From contig DDJC01000108.1 in NCBI GenBank assembly GCA_002339015.1, positions 20,606 to 44,074 on the forward strand: 23,469 nucleotides of DNA, given 5' to 3'. Under the pieces are notes generated by a model. That model was given only the letters and a program-made list of their open reading frames with translations, made no database searches and was not told where the DNA came from. Shown here piece after piece: positions 14,776 to 22,294 of the stretch; position 1 is the stretch's first letter; each line of letters begins with the position of its first letter. Both the position numbers and the translations under genes were made by a program. The stretch is from Burkholderiales bacterium UBA1834. GTDB taxonomy: Bacteria > Pseudomonadota > Gammaproteobacteria > Burkholderiales > Burkholderiaceae_C.

Positions 14776-16088
14776 GGTGTGGTCTCCAGCGTGGCATCAG
14801 GCACCATGGCCACCACACGGTTGCGGCCCTGTGATTTGGCCTGGTAGAGCGCTGCGTCTGCCGCGGCGATCAAGGCCTGGGGCGACCCGACTTGCCCTGG
14901 CGCGCAAGAACTCACCCCCACGCTCAGCGTGACCTGGCCGCTGCCCGGCGCGCTGTCGTGGGGCAGGGCCAGCGCCTGCACGCCCAGCCGGACGCGCTCT
15001 GCGGCGGCCATGGCCTCAGGCAGCGGTGCATCGTGCAGCACGGCCACGAACTCTTCGCCGCCAAAGCGGGCCACCAGGTCGCCTGGGCGGCGCAGTTGCC
15101 GGCGCAGCACGGCACCGAGCTGCCGCAGGCAGGTATCGCCCTGAGGGTGGCCATAACGGTCGTTGTAGGCCTTGAAGTGATCGACATCCATCATCAACAG
15201 GGCGATGGCGCGCCCGCTCTGGCGGGCCCGCTGCCACAGCTGGGCGAGGAACTCGTCAAAGTGGCGGCGGTTGGCCAAGCCTGTCAGTGCATCGGAGCGC
15301 GAGAGGCGTTCAAGCTGATGGTTGGCGCGGTTGAGCGCCTGGACGAGCTGGTGCTCCTGGCCTTGCATGAGCCAGTTGGTGCGGTCCTCATGCTCGAGCA
15401 CATAGCTGCTGTACAAGGTAAAGAATGCTGTGGACACCAGGATCAGCGACAGCGCAAGCATCACGTTCCATGGTGGATTCTCCAGCAGGAACAGGCATCC
15501 GAAAAACATCCCGATCACCAGCGTGTCGATCAGCAGCGCCTTCCAGAAGGGGGTGCGGACGATGCTGCCGTTGAAGAGCAGCACCATGACCAGGGCCATC
15601 AGGTAGGGTGGTGCCAGGTGGTCAGTGCTGTTCAGGCACAGGGCGGCATTGATGGCCGCGGCCAGCACGCTCATGCCCACCACGGTCCATTCCCGCCAGC
15701 GGGGTGTGAAGTGATCACTGAGCAGCAGGCCCACGATGTTGATGCCGGTGAAGAAGAACACCCGCAGGCCAATGGCCAGTCCCATCTGGTCAGGCACCAT
15801 CATCCAGTCGGTGACCAGCAGCAGGTTGAACATCACCACCAGCCACAAGCCGCCGCGTTCCAGTGTGCGGCGACGTTCGGGGGCCTTGTCGCGTTGGTAG
15901 GCCACTTCCAGGGAGGGGGAAAAGCGCAGCCAGGCGTAGCCCTCCTTGAGGGCCTGGTCCAACTGGGCCTTGAAGGGGTCCGAAGCCTCGCCCGAACTTG
16001 GCATGAACAGCGAATCACCACCGTCCGAAGGCATCAGTCGGTCAGGGGCGGCGTCAGGGGCATGGTCGGGCGGGCGAGGGGTGTGCAC
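14772..16088 (-). CDS. Membrane-bound GGDEF diguanylate cyclase (first of tandem pair)
   Basis: This 438-residue paralogue of the next gene has the same plan. An N-terminal cytoplasmic stretch carries WLRF.PSLEVAYQR (about 53-66). About six hydrophobic segments follow (roughly 80-97, 105-124, 135-152, 162-175, 184-202, 208-230). The C-terminal GGDEF domain (about 262-430) has GGEEF at 343-347, MMDVDHFKAYND at 299-310 and an intact I-site (R334, D337). It should synthesise cyclic-di-GMP. The frame begins at a GTG (16088) without a clear ribosome site; an ATG at 16034 is an alternative start that would remove 18 residues of low-complexity sequence. It lies 106 bases after ybhN on the same strand, so it may belong to that transcription unit. 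Confidence 0.91.
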   Translation of the reverse strand: MHTPRPPDHAPDAAPDRLMPSDGGDSLFMPSSGEASDPFKAQLDQALKEGYAWLRFSPSLEVAYQRDKAPERRRTLERGGLWLVVMFNLLLVTDWMMVPDQMGLAIGLRVFFFTGINIVGLLLSDHFTPRWREWTVVGMSVLAAAINAALCLNSTDHLAPPYLMALVMVLLFNGSIVRTPFWKALLIDTLVIGMFFGCLFLLENPPWNVMLALSLILVSTAFFTLYSSYVLEHEDRTNWLMQGQEHQLVQALNRANHQLERLSRSDALTGLANRRHFDEFLAQLWQRARQSGRAIALLMMDVDHFKAYNDRYGHPQGDTCLRQLGAVLRRQLRRPGDLVARFGGEEFVAVLHDAPLPEAMAAAERVRLGVQALALPHDSAPGSGQVTLSVGVSSCAPGQVGSPQALIAAADAALYQAKSQGRNRVVAMVPDATLETTP

Positions 16089-16126
16089 CCCCGGGGTATC
16101 GGCGGGCCGGCATCAAGATGTAGAGA

Positions 16127-16150
16127 GGGCACCGCTGCAGCGGTGCGCCC
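16127..16150. repeat. Hairpin between ybhN and the GGDEF genes
   Basis: A perfect 18-base palindrome (16129-16146), extended by GGG and CCC with one bulge, lies about 45 bases after the ybhN stop on the minus strand. No good T-run follows, so termination between ybhN and the GGDEF genes is possible but not strongly supported. Confidence 0.5.
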
Positions 16151-16194
16151 TGCCTGCAAAGGTTGCCAAACATCCCGATGGCGTGACAGAGTGC

Positions 16195-17235
16195 TCAGCT
16201 GGTGCGGGGGGGGGCAGCGCCGTTCTGCGCGCGCGGCGCACGTGCCTCGATCAACAGATAACCCCCCGTGGCCAGCAGCAGCGGCAGCAGATAGTACAAG
16301 GCCCGGTATACCAGCACCGCGGCCAGCACGGTGGCCTCGGGCAGGCGGGAGGCCAACACGGTCACGAACACGGCCTCGACCACGCCCAAGCCCGCGGGCA
16401 GCCTGGCGAGCACACCGGCTACCGCGGCGACCAGGGAGGTGCCCAGCACCAGTCCAAACGGGATGGCGCCTTGCAGCAGCAGGTAGAGCATGACGGCAAT
16501 GGCCAGCCAGTTCAGGCTGGACAAGGCCAACTGTGCCAACGCCATGCGCAGGCCCGGCAGGTGGATCTCGTGGTTCCTGACGGTGAAGCGCCGCCGGCTC
16601 GACCATCCGCACAGGGCCAGATAGGCACCTACCATCAGCCATAACGCGGCACCGACCGCCTGCAGCACGGAGGCGCTCACATGCCAGTCGGCCGGCGGCG
16701 TGATCTGACGAAACAGGAAGACGCCACCTGCCAGCAGCCCATAGCCCAGCCAGTTGGTGGCCACGCTCATGCTCAGGATGCGACCAATCTGGCCACCTCG
16801 CAGCCCCAGGCGGGAGTACAGCCGGTAGCGGATACCCAGACCACCGACCAGCATGCCCAGATTCAGATTGAAGGCATAGCTCACAGCCGTCACCGACAGC
16901 ACACGCCACCATGCCAGCTTGTGGCCGATCCAGGCGCGGCCGATCAAATCGTAGGCGCTGTACAGCAGATAGCTCAGCAATGACACGCCCGCGGCCATGG
17001 CCATCACGTCCACAGGCATGGACTTCAAGGCTTGCAGCACAGCCTGCCAGTCCACCCTGCGCGCTGCCCAGGCCAGCATGCCCACCACCGCCAGCGCGAA
17101 GATGATGCCGAGCCAGCGGGTCCATGGCCGGGCGGGGGCGACAGTCTGCTCGTCTGCCGGAGCCTCCGTTGCCGGGGAATCGTCCGGCCGTGAAGAGGGG
17201 CTGCGCAGCGCCATGGGTAGAGGGCGGGCCATCAT
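16195..17235 (-). CDS. ybhN: YbhN/UPF0104 family membrane protein (LPG-synthase transmembrane-like)
   Basis: This 346-residue integral inner-membrane protein has about eight hydrophobic segments (roughly 41-57, 76-93, 114-134, 155-175, 190-209, 232-254, 258-278, 303-329). It belongs to the family related to the membrane half of lysylphosphatidylglycerol synthase. The conserved RLPAGLGVVEAVF motif (278-290) is present, and no aminoacyl-transferase domain follows. The first ~38 residues are polar and Pro/Ala-rich. The start ATG overlaps the clsB stop as ATGA, so the two are translationally coupled. The order ybhP-clsB-ybhN matches the E. coli ybhPON locus. A lipid-transport or lipid-modifying role is inferred from family and context; no enzymatic activity can be read from the sequence. 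Confidence 0.9.
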   Translation of the reverse strand: MMARPLPMALRSPSSRPDDSPATEAPADEQTVAPARPWTRWLGIIFALAVVGMLAWAARRVDWQAVLQALKSMPVDVMAMAAGVSLLSYLLYSAYDLIGRAWIGHKLAWWRVLSVTAVSYAFNLNLGMLVGGLGIRYRLYSRLGLRGGQIGRILSMSVATNWLGYGLLAGGVFLFRQITPPADWHVSASVLQAVGAALWLMVGAYLALCGWSSRRRFTVRNHEIHLPGLRMALAQLALSSLNWLAIAVMLYLLLQGAIPFGLVLGTSLVAAVAGVLARLPAGLGVVEAVFVTVLASRLPEATVLAAVLVYRALYYLLPLLLATGGYLLIEARAPRAQNGAAPPRTS

Positions 17236-18551
17236 CGGGAGGCCTCACGCGGCATCAGCCGGCTCGGACTCAGCCGCCGCCAGGACCAGGCCTTCGCAGT
17301 TTCATCCACTGGTGTGCTGGCCACCACCGAGGTTTCGGCCATGGGCAACACCTTGGGCCGATGATCAGGCAATTGCGCCATCCACTGCGGGAAGTGACGC
17401 ACGATGTGATAGACCAGTGCGCCCACACCCAGGCGCCACCACCAGCGGCGGGCCACCGTGTGCTCCATGCGCACATGCACGCAGCTTTCCTGGATCAGGC
17501 GGATCAGCTTGTCTCGCAGGCTGGCGTTGAACGCCTTGTCGCGGATGACCAGGTTGGCTTCCAGATTGAGCGACAGGCTCAACGGGTCGAGGTTGCTCGA
17601 GCCGATGGTGGCCCAGTCATCGTCGACCAGCGCCACCTTGCCGTGCATCGGCCGGTCGCAGTATTCGTGGATACGCACGCCCGCTTCGATCAGCCGGTCA
17701 TACACCATGCGGGCGGCCCAGGTGGCGGCTGCGATATCAGGCTGGCCCTGCAGGATCAGGTGCACGCGCACCCCCCGCTGTGCGGCGCGCTGCAGGCTCT
17801 TGAGCAGGCGGTAGCCCGGAAAGAAGTAGGCATTGGCAATGATCACTTCACGCTTGGCCGACTGCAGGGCCATGCGGTACTGGCGCTCGATGTCGTCGCG
17901 GTGCTTGTGGTTGTCTCGGGTGACCAGGCGAGCGTGGGCCTCGCCTTGGGGCGGGCAGGCCTTAGGGGCCAGGGCGGGCAGTGGCTGGTGCGGCCAACGC
18001 TCGCCCACCGCGCTGGCCACCGTGCGCTGAGCTTCCAGCCGCAGCTGTTCGACAATGGGGCCGCGGGCGCGTACGGCATAGTCCTGCTTGGCCTCAGGGC
18101 CGAAATCGGCCAGGTGGTCGGCGGAATAGTTGATGCCACCGATGAAGCCTACCTGCCCGTCGACCACCACGATCTTGCGGTGCAAGCGCCTGAACAGCTT
18201 GAGCCGACGGGAGATCTTGGGGGCGGGGTCGAACACATGCAACCGGGCACCCGCTTCGATCAGCGGCTCAACGAACTGCGACGACAGCGACGGTGAGCCG
18301 AAGCCGTCTACCGTGACATCGATGCGCACGCCGCGCCGGGCCGCCCGCAGCAGCACCTCGTGCAGGGCCAGACCCACCTTGTCCTCGAAGAGGATGAACG
18401 TCTCGATCAGCACCTCGTGCTGTGCGCCTTCGATGGCTTCGAACACGGCAGGGAAGAACTCCTCTCCGTTTTCCAGCAGTTGGAGGTCGTTGCCCCGAGT
18501 CCAGTCAGCTGGATGCTGCATGGGCGGTTGGGAGAGGGGGGATGAATTCAC
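17232..18551 (-). CDS. clsB: Cardiolipin synthase B
   Basis: This 439-residue phospholipase-D-superfamily enzyme makes cardiolipin by transphosphatidylation of phosphatidylglycerol at the inner membrane. It has two HKD motifs: H124, K126 and D131 in HRKIVVVDG, and H303, K305 and D310 in HGKVALVDD, followed by IGSSNLDPLSLSLNLEAN. There are no N-terminal membrane helices, as in ClsB and unlike ClsA. The C-terminal tail (about 395-439) is polar and basic. The start is GTG at 18551, overlapping the ybhP stop as GTGA, and the stop overlaps the ybhN start, so the three genes form a tightly coupled unit. Confidence 0.94.
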   Translation of the reverse strand: MNSSPLSQPPMQHPADWTRGNDLQLLENGEEFFPAVFEAIEGAQHEVLIETFILFEDKVGLALHEVLLRAARRGVRIDVTVDGFGSPSLSSQFVEPLIEAGARLHVFDPAPKISRRLKLFRRLHRKIVVVDGQVGFIGGINYSADHLADFGPEAKQDYAVRARGPIVEQLRLEAQRTVASAVGERWPHQPLPALAPKACPPQGEAHARLVTRDNHKHRDDIERQYRMALQSAKREVIIANAYFFPGYRLLKSLQRAAQRGVRVHLILQGQPDIAAATWAARMVYDRLIEAGVRIHEYCDRPMHGKVALVDDDWATIGSSNLDPLSLSLNLEANLVIRDKAFNASLRDKLIRLIQESCVHVRMEHTVARRWWWRLGVGALVYHIVRHFPQWMAQLPDHRPKVLPMAETSVVASTPVDETAKAWSWRRLSPSRLMPREASR

Positions 18552-19288
18552 AGCGATACCTCCGCAGCAAGGGGGGCGTGATCAGACAGATGAGACCAGG
18601 GCCGACGCGGCAACGTCATTGGCCGATGGATGCGGGCGCCGCGCACATAAATGCGGTCCAGCCGCAGGAAGGGCCAACGCGCGGGGAAGGTGCGGGCAGC
18701 GCGACCTTGGGCGTGCACGAACACTTCGCGCAGGCCAGCACACCGGCCCAGTTGATCGTGGGCCTTTTGCTCCCAGTCGTTGAAATCGCCCGCCACCACG
18801 ACAGGCTCGTGCGGCGACAGGTCATTGACCAGGCGGCACAGCCCGTCGACCTGCTGGCGCCGCTGTGAGGCGCGCAGGCCCAGGTGCACACAGATGGCAT
18901 GCATCGCCCGCCCACCCGGCAGGCTCAGCACGCAGTGCAGCAGGCCGCGCTTTTCCTCAGGGCCGCTGGTAGAGACATCGTGGTTATGGTGGCGGGCAAT
19001 GATGAATTTGGACAGCAGCGCGTTGCCGTGATGCCCTTGGGGGTAGACCGCGTTGCGGCCATACGCGTAGTCGTTCCACAGCGTGTCGGCCAGAAACTCG
19101 TAGTGCGGCGTTTGGGGCCAGTTGGGCACATGGGCGGCGTGCAATTCATGCTCGCCCATCACCTCCTGCAAAAACACCACGTCGGCCGATACGCTGCGCA
19201 CCGCCTCCCGCAGTTCAGGCAGCACGAAGCGCCGATTGAAGGCGCCGAATCCTTTGTGCAGATTGATGGTCAGGACGGTCAGGTTCAT
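18548..19288 (-). CDS. ybhP: Endonuclease/exonuclease/phosphatase-family protein (YbhP-like)
   Basis: This 246-residue metal-dependent phosphoesterase has the DNase I-like fold. Visible catalytic residues are N9 in TINLHKG, E42 in FLQEV, H135 in CVHLGL, D168 and N170 in GDFNDW, D211 in DRIYVRG, and D236-H237 in LSDHAPL. There is no signal peptide. The position directly before clsB, with a GTGA overlap, matches E. coli ybhP, whose exact substrate is not established. A phospholipid or phosphoinositide-like headgroup is more plausible than DNA from this context, which is inference. The ATG at 19288 has AGGGGA just upstream, and a 7-base inverted repeat lies a few bases further on. Confidence 0.92.
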   Translation of the reverse strand: MNLTVLTINLHKGFGAFNRRFVLPELREAVRSVSADVVFLQEVMGEHELHAAHVPNWPQTPHYEFLADTLWNDYAYGRNAVYPQGHHGNALLSKFIIARHHNHDVSTSGPEEKRGLLHCVLSLPGGRAMHAICVHLGLRASQRRQQVDGLCRLVNDLSPHEPVVVAGDFNDWEQKAHDQLGRCAGLREVFVHAQGRAARTFPARWPFLRLDRIYVRGARIHRPMTLPRRPWSHLSDHAPLAAEVSL

Positions 19289-19298
19289 GGTCCCCTGT

Positions 19299-19319
19299 TA
19301 CGGCAATCGGTGTGCCGTA
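19299..19319. promoter_or_regulatory. Inverted repeat upstream of ybhP
   Basis: TACGGCA (19299-19305) and TGCCGTA (19313-19319) form a perfect 7-base inverted repeat with a 7-base centre, ending 10 bases before the ybhP start codon. It could be an operator or a leader hairpin next to the ribosome site. Confidence 0.45.
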
Positions 19320-19363
19320 TGGGCGGGGCGGAAACTGAACGTCGGACCTGGCCGACCAGGGTG

Positions 19364-19720
19364 TCAGCGTTGGCTGGCGTCGGGCAGGAGCTTGTCCAGC
19401 CATGGCCCCAGCGTGCGGCCCAGATGCGCGCGCACGGTGTCGGCGGCGGCCTTGGCCTGCTCAGGGCCCAGTGCCTGGGCCATGTGGTGCGTTTCAAGGT
19501 AGTGCATCACCAGCAGCCCGCGCAGGGTTTTGAATGCCAGCACGTTGTCCTGCCCACAGACGATGGGGTCATCCTGGAGTACGCGCTCCACCACACCAGG
19601 TGCCAGCAGGCGCACATGACACGCCAGGGCATGCCGCACGATTTCCCGATCGATGCCCTCGAGCTGCGTTTCCCATTCATCTATCGTGAAACGGTTGGCT
19701 TCGCTCATGGACAGGCTCAT
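19364..19720 (-). CDS. Small protein of unknown function
   Basis: I do not recognise this 118-residue protein. It looks soluble and mostly helical, with no signal peptide, membrane segment or cysteine motif; there are only two cysteines (C34, C55). The N-terminal part is acidic (TIDEWETQLEGIDREIVRHAL) and the C-terminal half contains a helix LRGLLVMHYLETHHMAQAL and KAAADTVRAHLG. It is the first gene of the minus-strand run leading into ybhP, 75 bases upstream of it. A good -10 box (TATACT, minus strand, 19742-19737) lies just upstream. A second ATG four codons downstream (19708) may be the true start. That it is a gene is supported by length, codon pattern and position. Confidence 0.65.
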   Translation of the reverse strand: MSLSMSEANRFTIDEWETQLEGIDREIVRHALACHVRLLAPGVVERVLQDDPIVCGQDNVLAFKTLRGLLVMHYLETHHMAQALGPEQAKAAADTVRAHLGRTLGPWLDKLLPDASQR

Positions 19721-19736
19721 TCAAGTCAATGTCTTC

Positions 19737-19765
19737 CAGTATAGGGACGGATCCGACAAGCGTCG
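19737..19765 (-). promoter_or_regulatory. Candidate minus-strand promoter for the 118-residue gene
   Basis: Read on the minus strand, TATACT (19742-19737) is a near-consensus -10 box 16 bases before the ATG at 19720. A weak -35 (TCGACG) lies 17 bases further upstream. The resulting leader would be only about ten bases, or about twenty if the ATG at 19708 is used. Confidence 0.45.
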
Positions 19766-19780
19766 ACCGGGCATTGAGGG

Positions 19781-19809
19781 GCGCAAGCCCCCGGGGGCTG
19801 GCGTTTTTT
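19781..19809 (+). terminator. Rho-independent terminator on the plus strand, between divergent genes
   Basis: A perfect stem AGCCCCC/GGGGGCT (19786-19799), extended by CGC (19782-19784) and GCG (19801-19803), is followed by six T residues (19804-19809). It is a textbook plus-strand terminator, yet no plus-strand gene lies upstream: the neighbour at 19720 points away. It may end a short unseen transcript, attenuate the leader of the 19925 gene, or block antisense read-through. Confidence 0.75.
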
Positions 19810-19924
19810 CCGGAGCGCGTTAAAAATAGGGTTGTGCGTGCAGTTCCGCCAGACGCGCACTGCATCCGCTCGTCCTGGGCAGGTGACAGGACGCCATCCA
19901 ACGTCGTTGTCCACCGTGTCCTGA

Positions 19925-20392
19925 ATGATGAAGCTGCAACTTCTGCAGGTCAGTTGTGCCCATTGCCGGCAGGATTCGACCGTGTCCGTCATGCCCGATG
20001 GGGTGCATGGTCAGTTCGTGCTCCGCAGCGACGCCTCGCTGGACGAGGCCTTTCTGGATGCCATGCACGATCCGACCTTCGACGAGGTTGAGGCCATGCT
20101 CAGCCGCAGCTGGCGCATGGTGGGCAAGGATGACTGGTTCCGGGCGCATGTGCTGCAACGCACCTATGGCGAGATTGCCTGTGATCCTGACAGCACCGGG
20201 CATCCGTTCCGGATCGGGAAGCTGCCGAACTGCCCGCAGTGCGGGCGCGCCGTGCTGAATTGGCGGGCGATCAGCCCGCCGCAGTTCGTCGACTGTGAGA
20301 TCCCGTCAGTTACGCACCGGGTGTGGGAGCGCCTGTCCGAGCTGCAGAAGGAATTCCGGATCGACGATGTGTTGGAGCGGCAGGGATTCTGA
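19925..20392 (+). CDS. Cysteine-motif protein of unknown function
   Basis: This 155-residue protein is not one I can name. It has two CxxC pairs, C11-C14 near the N-terminus (QVSCAHCRQ) and C103-C106 (NCPQCGR), which together could form one zinc-ribbon site. Single cysteines C86 and C124 are also present. The middle (about 38-78) is acidic and helical and contains SRSWRMVGKDDWFRAHV. There is no signal peptide or membrane segment. Two ATGs stand in tandem (19925 and 19928) and neither has a strong ribosome site. The unusual terminator at 19781-19809 lies in its possible leader. Codon use agrees with the neighbours, so I regard it as a real gene; DNA, RNA or protein binding through zinc is only a suggestion. 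Confidence 0.75.
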   Translation: MMKLQLLQVSCAHCRQDSTVSVMPDGVHGQFVLRSDASLDEAFLDAMHDPTFDEVEAMLSRSWRMVGKDDWFRAHVLQRTYGEIACDPDSTGHPFRIGKLPNCPQCGRAVLNWRAISPPQFVDCEIPSVTHRVWERLSELQKEFRIDDVLERQGF

Positions 20393-20453
20393 ACGGCGCT
20401 GCGGCGTGCTAATGGCAAGGCGTACGGGGCAAGGTGTAAGGCGGGAACGTCGA

Positions 20454-20487
20454 TTGCCGATGGGTAGTCATCGGCAAACCGCCGATG
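20454..20487 (+). promoter_or_regulatory. Leader with two mutually exclusive hairpins
   Basis: GCCGATG (20456-20462), CATCGGC (20469-20475) and GCCGATG (20481-20487) follow one another. The middle element can pair with the left copy, giving a 9-base stem when TTG/CAA are included (20454-20462 with 20469-20477), or with the right copy through a 5-base loop, but not with both. The region ends 12 bases before the AGGAGA ribosome site of the Gln/Asn-rich gene, so it could act as a conformational switch in the mRNA or as a repeated operator. Confidence 0.55.
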
Positions 20488-20511
20488 ATTTCAACGAACA
20501 GGAGAAAGACC

Positions 20512-20745
20512 ATGACCCAACAGAACCAAAACCAGAACCAGAATCCCGGCAAGCAGAACCAGCAGCAACAGGATGCCGGTCAGCAACAGCAACCCAATGC
20601 GGATCAGCAGAACCGCCAGTCTGGTCAGCAAGAGCAGGCCGGTCGCCAGAGCGGCCAGCAAGGCAGCAACCAGAATCAGAACCAGGGCAGCAATCAGCAG
20701 CCTGGTGGCCAGCAGCAGAACAAGTCGCAGCAGCAACAACGCTGA
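20512..20745 (+). CDS. Gln/Asn-rich low-complexity protein
   Basis: This 77-residue protein has 35 Gln and 12 Asn (about 61%), with Gly, Ser and a few charged residues making up most of the rest. After the initiator Met it has no Leu, Ile, Val, Phe, Tyr, Trp or Cys, so it has no hydrophobic core and should be intrinsically disordered. It has no signal peptide or membrane helix. The ATG at 20512 is chosen because AGGAGA lies seven bases upstream at 20500-20505; an in-frame upstream ATG (20485) lies inside the leader hairpin. I do not recognise the family. Similar small Q/N/G-rich hydrophilic proteins in proteobacteria are sometimes stress-associated, but no function should be assumed. Translation is supported mainly by the ribosome site and a clean frame with a normal stop. 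Confidence 0.62.
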   Translation: MTQQNQNQNQNPGKQNQQQQDAGQQQQPNADQQNRQSGQQEQAGRQSGQQGSNQNQNQGSNQQPGGQQQNKSQQQQR

Positions 20746-20775
20746 TGCCTTGAGCCACTGAAGGCCATCTGATTT

Positions 20776-20796
20776 CGATGGGGCATGCTCCCATCG
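20776..20796. repeat. Inverted repeat after the Gln/Asn-rich gene
   Basis: CGATGGG (20776-20782) and CCCATCG (20790-20796) flank a 7-base loop, 30 bases after the stop. No T-run follows. The arm contains CGATGGG, which also occurs around 20458-20464 in the leader of the same gene. Confidence 0.45.
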
Positions 20797-20806
20797 TGAT
20801 CCTCCG

Positions 20807-20834
20807 GCGGGCCGGCTCGACAGAGCTGGCCCGC
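20807..20834. terminator. Probable terminator hairpin between convergent transcripts
   Basis: Twelve-base arms (20807-20818 and 20823-20834), with one G-U pair and a 4-base loop, form a very stable stem. A short T-containing tail (TGGCTTTGT) follows on the plus strand. It probably ends the Gln/Asn-rich transcript, and may also stop the convergent ABC-transporter operon whose last gene ends at 20863. Confidence 0.6.
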
Positions 20835-20862
20835 TGGCTTTGTATCTACCGGCTCGATCGCT

Positions 20863-21591
<729 letters not shown>

Positions 21592-21604
21592 GGCGCTGAA
21601 GGGT

Positions 21605-22285
21605 TCAGGCGGTCAGCTTGCGCTGCAGGCGCTGCACCAGGCGCGAGAGCGCGAAGCACAGCACGAAATAGACGGCACCGGCAAAGAGCAGCAGCTCCAC
21701 CAGCCGGCCGTCCCGGTCGCCGACCTTGTAGGCCGTGCCGAAGAAATCGGCCAGGGCCGACACGTAGACCAGCGAGGTGTCCTGCAGCAGCACGATGGCC
21801 TGCGTGAGCAGCAGCGGCACCATGTTGCGCAGGGCCTGCGGCAGGATCACCAGGCGCATCGCCTGCGCCCGGCTCAGTCCCAGGGCCGTGGCGGCTGCCA
21901 GCTGCCCCTTGGGCACGCTCTGGATACCGGCGCGGATGATCTCGGCATAGTAGGCCGATTCGAACAGCGCAAAGCCCACCAGCGCCGAGGTCATGCGCAC
22001 ATCGGTGCCGGGCGGCAGGTTGAACAAGGCGGTGAGCAACTGCGGAATCACCAGGAAGAACCACAGCAGCACCATCACCAGCGGCACGGCGCGGAAAAGG
22101 TTGATGTAGGCGGCGGCGAACCAGCGCAGCGGGGCCATGCTCGACAGCCGCATCAGCGCCAGCAGCGTGCCCCACACCAGGCCTACCGCCAGGGCGACGG
22201 CGGTGATCTCCAGGGTGACCAGCATGCCCTCTGCCAGGAAGGGCAAGGCGCCGGGAATGGACGACCAGTCGAAATCATGGGCCAT
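21605..22285 (-). CDS. gltK: Glutamate/aspartate-type ABC importer, permease GltK
   Basis: This 226-residue HisM-type inner-membrane permease has about five hydrophobic segments (roughly 18-46, 58-88, 98-112, 153-170, 196-216). The cytoplasmic EAA loop, YYAEIIRAGIQSVPKGQLAAA (112-132) followed by ALGLS, docks with the ATPase. The N-terminal TLEITAVALAVG and INLFRAVPLVMVL segments are family hallmarks. It lies nine bases after the gltJ stop and should form a heterodimeric channel with that product. Confidence 0.92.
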   Translation of the reverse strand: MAHDFDWSSIPGALPFLAEGMLVTLEITAVALAVGLVWGTLLALMRLSSMAPLRWFAAAYINLFRAVPLVMVLLWFFLVIPQLLTALFNLPPGTDVRMTSALVGFALFESAYYAEIIRAGIQSVPKGQLAAATALGLSRAQAMRLVILPQALRNMVPLLLTQAIVLLQDTSLVYVSALADFFGTAYKVGDRDGRLVELLLFAGAVYFVLCFALSRLVQRLQRKLTA

Positions 22286-22294
22286 GGCCGCCCC

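Noticed and set aside
14892..16493. A plus-strand open frame of about 530 codons opposite the first GGDEF gene
   Set aside because: It is antisense to a complete membrane cyclase gene and has no ribosome site or domain.
20491..20739. A Leu-rich hydrophobic minus-strand frame resembling a membrane protein
   Set aside because: It is the complement of CAG/CAA-rich codons of the Gln-rich gene, which turns Gln runs into Leu runs; the plus strand has the ribosome site.
20512..20745. CAG/CAA repeats as a microsatellite or CRISPR-like array
   Set aside because: The repeats are irregular at DNA level with no constant repeat and unique spacers; they reflect amino acid composition.
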